This document shows positions 61,102-64,000 of a stretch of 64,000 nucleotides of DNA, piece by piece (the first letter of the stretch is position 1; every line of letters begins with the position of its first letter). Source of the stretch: Candidatus Thiodubiliella endoseptemdiera (GTDB lineage Bacteria; Pseudomonadota; Gammaproteobacteria; PS1; Pseudothioglobaceae); assembly GCA_013416635.1 (NCBI GenBank), contig JACCHT010000001.1, forward strand, positions 806,001-870,000, written 5' to 3'. Made by a program: the position numbers and the translations under genes. The notes beneath the pieces are model-generated. The model was not told the origin of the DNA. It searched no databases and worked only from the letters and a program-made list of their open reading frames with translations.

Positions 61102-61545
61102 ATGTCAAAAATTAACCTACTTGCTATTATTCTTATTTCTACCCTATTAAGTGCTTGTGGCTTCCACACGCCGAACAATATTACCTCACTGAATGCATCA
61201 ATCACAGGCAATACAAGCGGTGCATTTGCAGTTGAACTTAAAAAACATTTTAATACAAATGCAGTGCAACTTTTAACAGTACAAATTGGCAATGAAGTGC
61301 AAAAACAACAAACCGTTACTTATTCAGCTGGTATAGTAAGTAGCTATTCACTAACACTAGGCGTTCCCATTAAAATATTTCAACACAAAAAATTATTACT
61401 TGTAAAAACTTTAACAGCAAATACCACCATGAGCAAACTCTCATTACAAGCCAATAGACTACAAATTACTACAAGCTACACACAATTACGAAAAGATATT
61501 GTAACGAAATTACTAAGAAGATTAAAAGCGTTAAATGCGGATTAA
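61102..61545 (+). CDS. lptE: LPS-assembly lipoprotein LptE
   Basis: 147 residues: signal peptide with lipobox (LLAIILISTLLSACGFH), then the LptE pattern GFHTPNNITSLNAS, a beta-rich middle and YTQLRKDIVTKLLRRLKAL at the end. LptE plugs the LptD barrel in the outer membrane. Position before holA is the usual one (leuS-lptE-holA). Overlaps holA by 11 bp. leuS is not here; ftsH is divergent instead. Confidence 0.88.
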   Translation: MSKINLLAIILISTLLSACGFHTPNNITSLNASITGNTSGAFAVELKKHFNTNAVQLLTVQIGNEVQKQQTVTYSAGIVSSYSLTLGVPIKIFQHKKLLLVKTLTANTTMSKLSLQANRLQITTSYTQLRKDIVTKLLRRLKALNAD

Positions 61546-62554
61546 ACCCGAACAACTCGCCAACAATTTGGCCGGTAAACTTAATTCTCTTTACTTTATT
61601 TTTGGCCCAGAACTATTATTAGTTGAACAAAGTTTAGCCCATATCAGAAACACCGCAAAGACACAAGGATTTGACGACAGAGTTAGTTTTGAAGTTGATG
61701 GTAATTTTGATTGGGGTATCATCACTGCCGAACTCTCAGCGGCTTCATTGTTCTCACCAAAACGCATTATTGAATGTCGTCTAAAAACAGGGAAAATTGG
61801 CCTTAAAGGCTCAAAAGCATTGACAGAAATTGCCTCAAATTTGCCCACCGATATTTTATTTATCGTCTCTACCGGCAAACTTGATTTTGCCCAACAAAAA
61901 GCAAAATGGTTTAAAACTCTCGATGCAAACGGTACTATCGTGCAAGTGTGGGAAGTGCAACGCGACCATCTTATTGGCTGGGTTGCCAACCATATGCAAG
62001 CAGAAGGATTAAACGCCAATTCGAAAATTGTAGAAGCCATCGCCTACTTTACCGAGGGCAATTTACTCGCCTCCATGCAAGAAATCCAAAAACTCAAAAT
62101 AGCCTACCCCGACGGCAATATTAACGCTGATGAATATCTCAAGCAACTCAATCAACAATCCCACTACACCATTTATAATTTGGTTGATTCTGCATTGTCA
62201 GGTAATAGCGAACAAATGCTCAAAATTTATGCCACTATGACTGATGACACAGCAATGCCGATTATTTTAAGTAGCACACTGTATCGGGAAATCAGCGCCA
62301 TCATCACTATGTCCATCGAATTGCAACAAGTGAAACAAGTGGAAAGCGTAATGGAAAGTCACCGAGTTTGGAAAAGCAGAAAATCCATCATTGGCAATAC
62401 ACTCAAACGCCTACCTTACCAACACCTGCAAAAAATGTTGCTACTACTAGGGCGTATTGACCGCTCTATCAAAGGCATGGACAACCTGAATGTCATCAAT
62501 GAATTACGCACACTTCTATTAACTTTGTCAGGAAAAACACCATGGACTCAATAA
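61535..62554 (+). CDS. holA: DNA polymerase III delta subunit
   Basis: 339 residues. [34 protein letters not shown] is the HolA start (clamp-contact region and altered Walker A), [18 protein letters not shown] follows, and the C-terminal helical collar contains [17 protein letters not shown]. Delta opens the beta clamp in the clamp loader. Its stop overlaps the proA start. Confidence 0.95.
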   Translation: MRIKPEQLANNLAGKLNSLYFIFGPELLLVEQSLAHIRNTAKTQGFDDRVSFEVDGNFDWGIITAELSAASLFSPKRIIECRLKTGKIGLKGSKALTEIASNLPTDILFIVSTGKLDFAQQKAKWFKTLDANGTIVQVWEVQRDHLIGWVANHMQAEGLNANSKIVEAIAYFTEGNLLASMQEIQKLKIAYPDGNINADEYLKQLNQQSHYTIYNLVDSALSGNSEQMLKIYATMTDDTAMPIILSSTLYREISAIITMSIELQQVKQVESVMESHRVWKSRKSIIGNTLKRLPYQHLQKMLLLLGRIDRSIKGMDNLNVINELRTLLLTLSGKTPWTQ

Positions 62555-63800
62555 CAAAACTCATCACTACACTCGGGCAAAACGCACGCACCGCATCAAA
62601 AACATTGCGTAGCGCAACAACCCAACAAAAAAATAACGCACTAAATCATATCGCCACACAAATTGATAAAAACCGCAAAACCATCTTAAGTGCCAACCAA
62701 AAAGACCTACAACAAGGTAAAAATAACGCACTAGAAACAGCATTATTAGACCGACTAATGTTAGACAACACCCGCCTCGATGGCATCATTGAAAGTCTTA
62801 ACCAAATCGCCACCTTACCCGATCCAGTCGGAGAAATCACCGACCTCAAATTCCGCCCAAGCGGTATCCAAGTAGGTAAAATGCGTGTACCCCTCGGCGC
62901 AATAGGCATCATCTACGAATCCCGCCCCAATGTAACCATCGACGCAGCAGCTCTTTGTCTCAAATCAGGCAACGCCGCAATTCTACGAGGTGGCTCTGAA
63001 GCTATTAACTCTAATATGGCACTTTATGCTTGCGTTAAACAGGCCCTTATTCAGGCAAACCTAGACCAAAACTGCATCCAATTAATTGAAACCACCGACC
63101 GTTCAGCCGTTACCGAATTAGTCAAAGCCAAAGCCTTTATTGACGCTATCATCCCTCGCGGTGGCAAAGGCTTGGTTGAGGCCATTAGCGAAAACGCCAA
63201 AGTCCCAGTCATCAAACACCTGCACGGCGTTTGCCACACCTACATTGACAAAGATGCCGACACCCAAAAGCCATCGACATCGCCTTTAACGGCAAAACCC
63301 GTCGCTACGGCGTATGCAACGCCACCGAAACCCTATTAGTCCACACCAAAGCCGCTGGTCGCATAATGCCCGAACTCATCGCCGCATTCATCGCCAAAGG
63401 CGTCCAACTCAGAGGCTGTCAAGAAACCCAAAAACTCTCAAAACAAATCACCCCCGCCACCCAACAAGACTGGGACACCGAATACCTAGATGCAATCTTA
63501 TCCATTCGCATCGTCAATTCAATAAGTAACGCCATCGACCATATCGAAAAACACAGCTCAGGCCACACCGAAGCCATTGTCAGCGAAAACTACACTGCTA
63601 CTCGTCGCTTTATGTCTGAAGTCGATTCATCTTCCATTATGGTCAACGCCTCTACCGCCTTCGCCGATGGTTTTGAATACGGACTAGGCGCAGAAATCGG
63701 CATCAGCACCGACAAATTCCATGTCCGCGGCCCCGTCGGCTTAACAGGACTCACCTCACAAAAATACATCGTCCTTGGCAACGGCCACACTCGACAATAA
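62542..63800 (+). CDS. proA: Gamma-glutamyl phosphate reductase, split by a 1-base frameshift
   Basis: About 419 residues after repair. The first frame has [14 protein letters not shown] [48 protein letters not shown] and [13 protein letters not shown] up to HTYIDKDAD. One A added to the run 63266-63269 gives [28 protein letters not shown], with the active cysteine in VCNATE. The second frame holds [45 protein letters not shown] and [11 protein letters not shown]. Second step of proline synthesis. A start at ATG 62542 overlaps holA. Confidence 0.93.
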
Positions 63801-63875
63801 CCCACCAAAAATCAACCCCACTCCCCCTAATTTATGGTGCAATACCCCCTTACTTAAAACCAAACAATACTCATA

Positions 63876-64000
63876 GAGACCTTTGCATAAATAGGGATGA
63901 TTAGCAAAATGACAGATTTTATTAAATTGGAAATTTTTTAAATCCACTCCTAGCAGGGCTAAGGGTGTTTTTAAAAAGTTTGTAATTTGATGAAAGATGG
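63876..64000. repeat. MITE-like repeat, copy 9 (cut by window end)
   Basis: First 125 bp of a consensus copy (GAGACCTTTGCATAAATAGG...) in the orientation of copy 1, about 75 bp after proA. Confidence 0.88.

Overview
The window reads as a piece of an AT-rich gammaproteobacterial sulfur oxidizer, most likely of the SUP05/Thioglobaceae clade that includes the thiotrophic symbionts of deep-sea mussels and clams. This is inference. It rests on a complete oxidative dsr cluster (dsrABEFHCMKLJOPNR, all minus strand, about 7.3-19.7 kb), an additional single-cysteine DsrC/TusE-like gene, an Rnf operon, and a heavy load of small mobile repeats among otherwise normal housekeeping genes.

Layout. 0-7.3 kb: oxaloacetate decarboxylase alpha (cut by the window edge) and gamma, tRNA-Leu(CAA), infA, metF, an HTH protein, hemD, an unrecognised acidic protein, a Ca2+/Na+ antiporter, tsaE and amiC. 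7.3-19.7 kb: the dsr cluster, which reoxidises stored sulfur through siroheme reductase DsrAB, the sulfur carriers DsrEFH and DsrC, and the DsrMKJOP membrane complex; DsrL, DsrN and DsrR are included. 19.9-31.6 kb: gltD, rplS, xerD, greA, carB, mlaA, carA, a metal-binding HMA protein, thiS, a toxin-antitoxin pair, a PP-loop ATPase and prmA. 31.6-35 kb: the DsrC paralogue and alaS. 35-40.8 kb: a scrambled accessory block with a degraded second copy of the alaS 5' region, RAYT transposase fragments, IS3 remnants and an integron-like cassette array on the minus strand. 40.8-48.5 kb: thioredoxin-like protein, HIT protein, queA, rnfG-D-C-B-A, a second toxin-antitoxin pair and a TSUP permease. 48.5-56.9 kb: an integron with an IntI-type integrase, an attI-like site, attC sites and cassettes (membrane proteins, a lipoprotein, a decayed nucleoside-deoxyribosyltransferase-like gene, a broken AAA ATPase), invaded by two RAYT elements and an IS3 element. 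57-64 kb: glmM, folP, ftsH, lptE, holA and proA.

Three themes cut across the map. (1) A repeat of about 160 bp with ends GAGACCTTTGCATAAAT occurs nine times (one nested in another, one cut by the window end), several with 5-bp target duplications; one copy sits between rnfB and rnfC and supplies the last codons of rnfB. (2) An attI-like sequence of about 62 bp occurs twice, in inverted orientation, flanking the 40.6-49.5 kb core segment, each copy heading an outward-facing cassette array with near-identical 57-bp attC sites; only one integrase gene is present. (3) Many normally essential or intact genes (dsrM, gltD, xerD, carB, alaS, rnfD, intI, folP, proA and cassette genes) are broken by frameshifts. 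Each one I could reconstruct is repaired by adding a single base, usually in a homopolymer. That points to systematic undercalling in the assembly rather than mass gene decay, so the broken genes are annotated as probable full-length genes with the break positions given.
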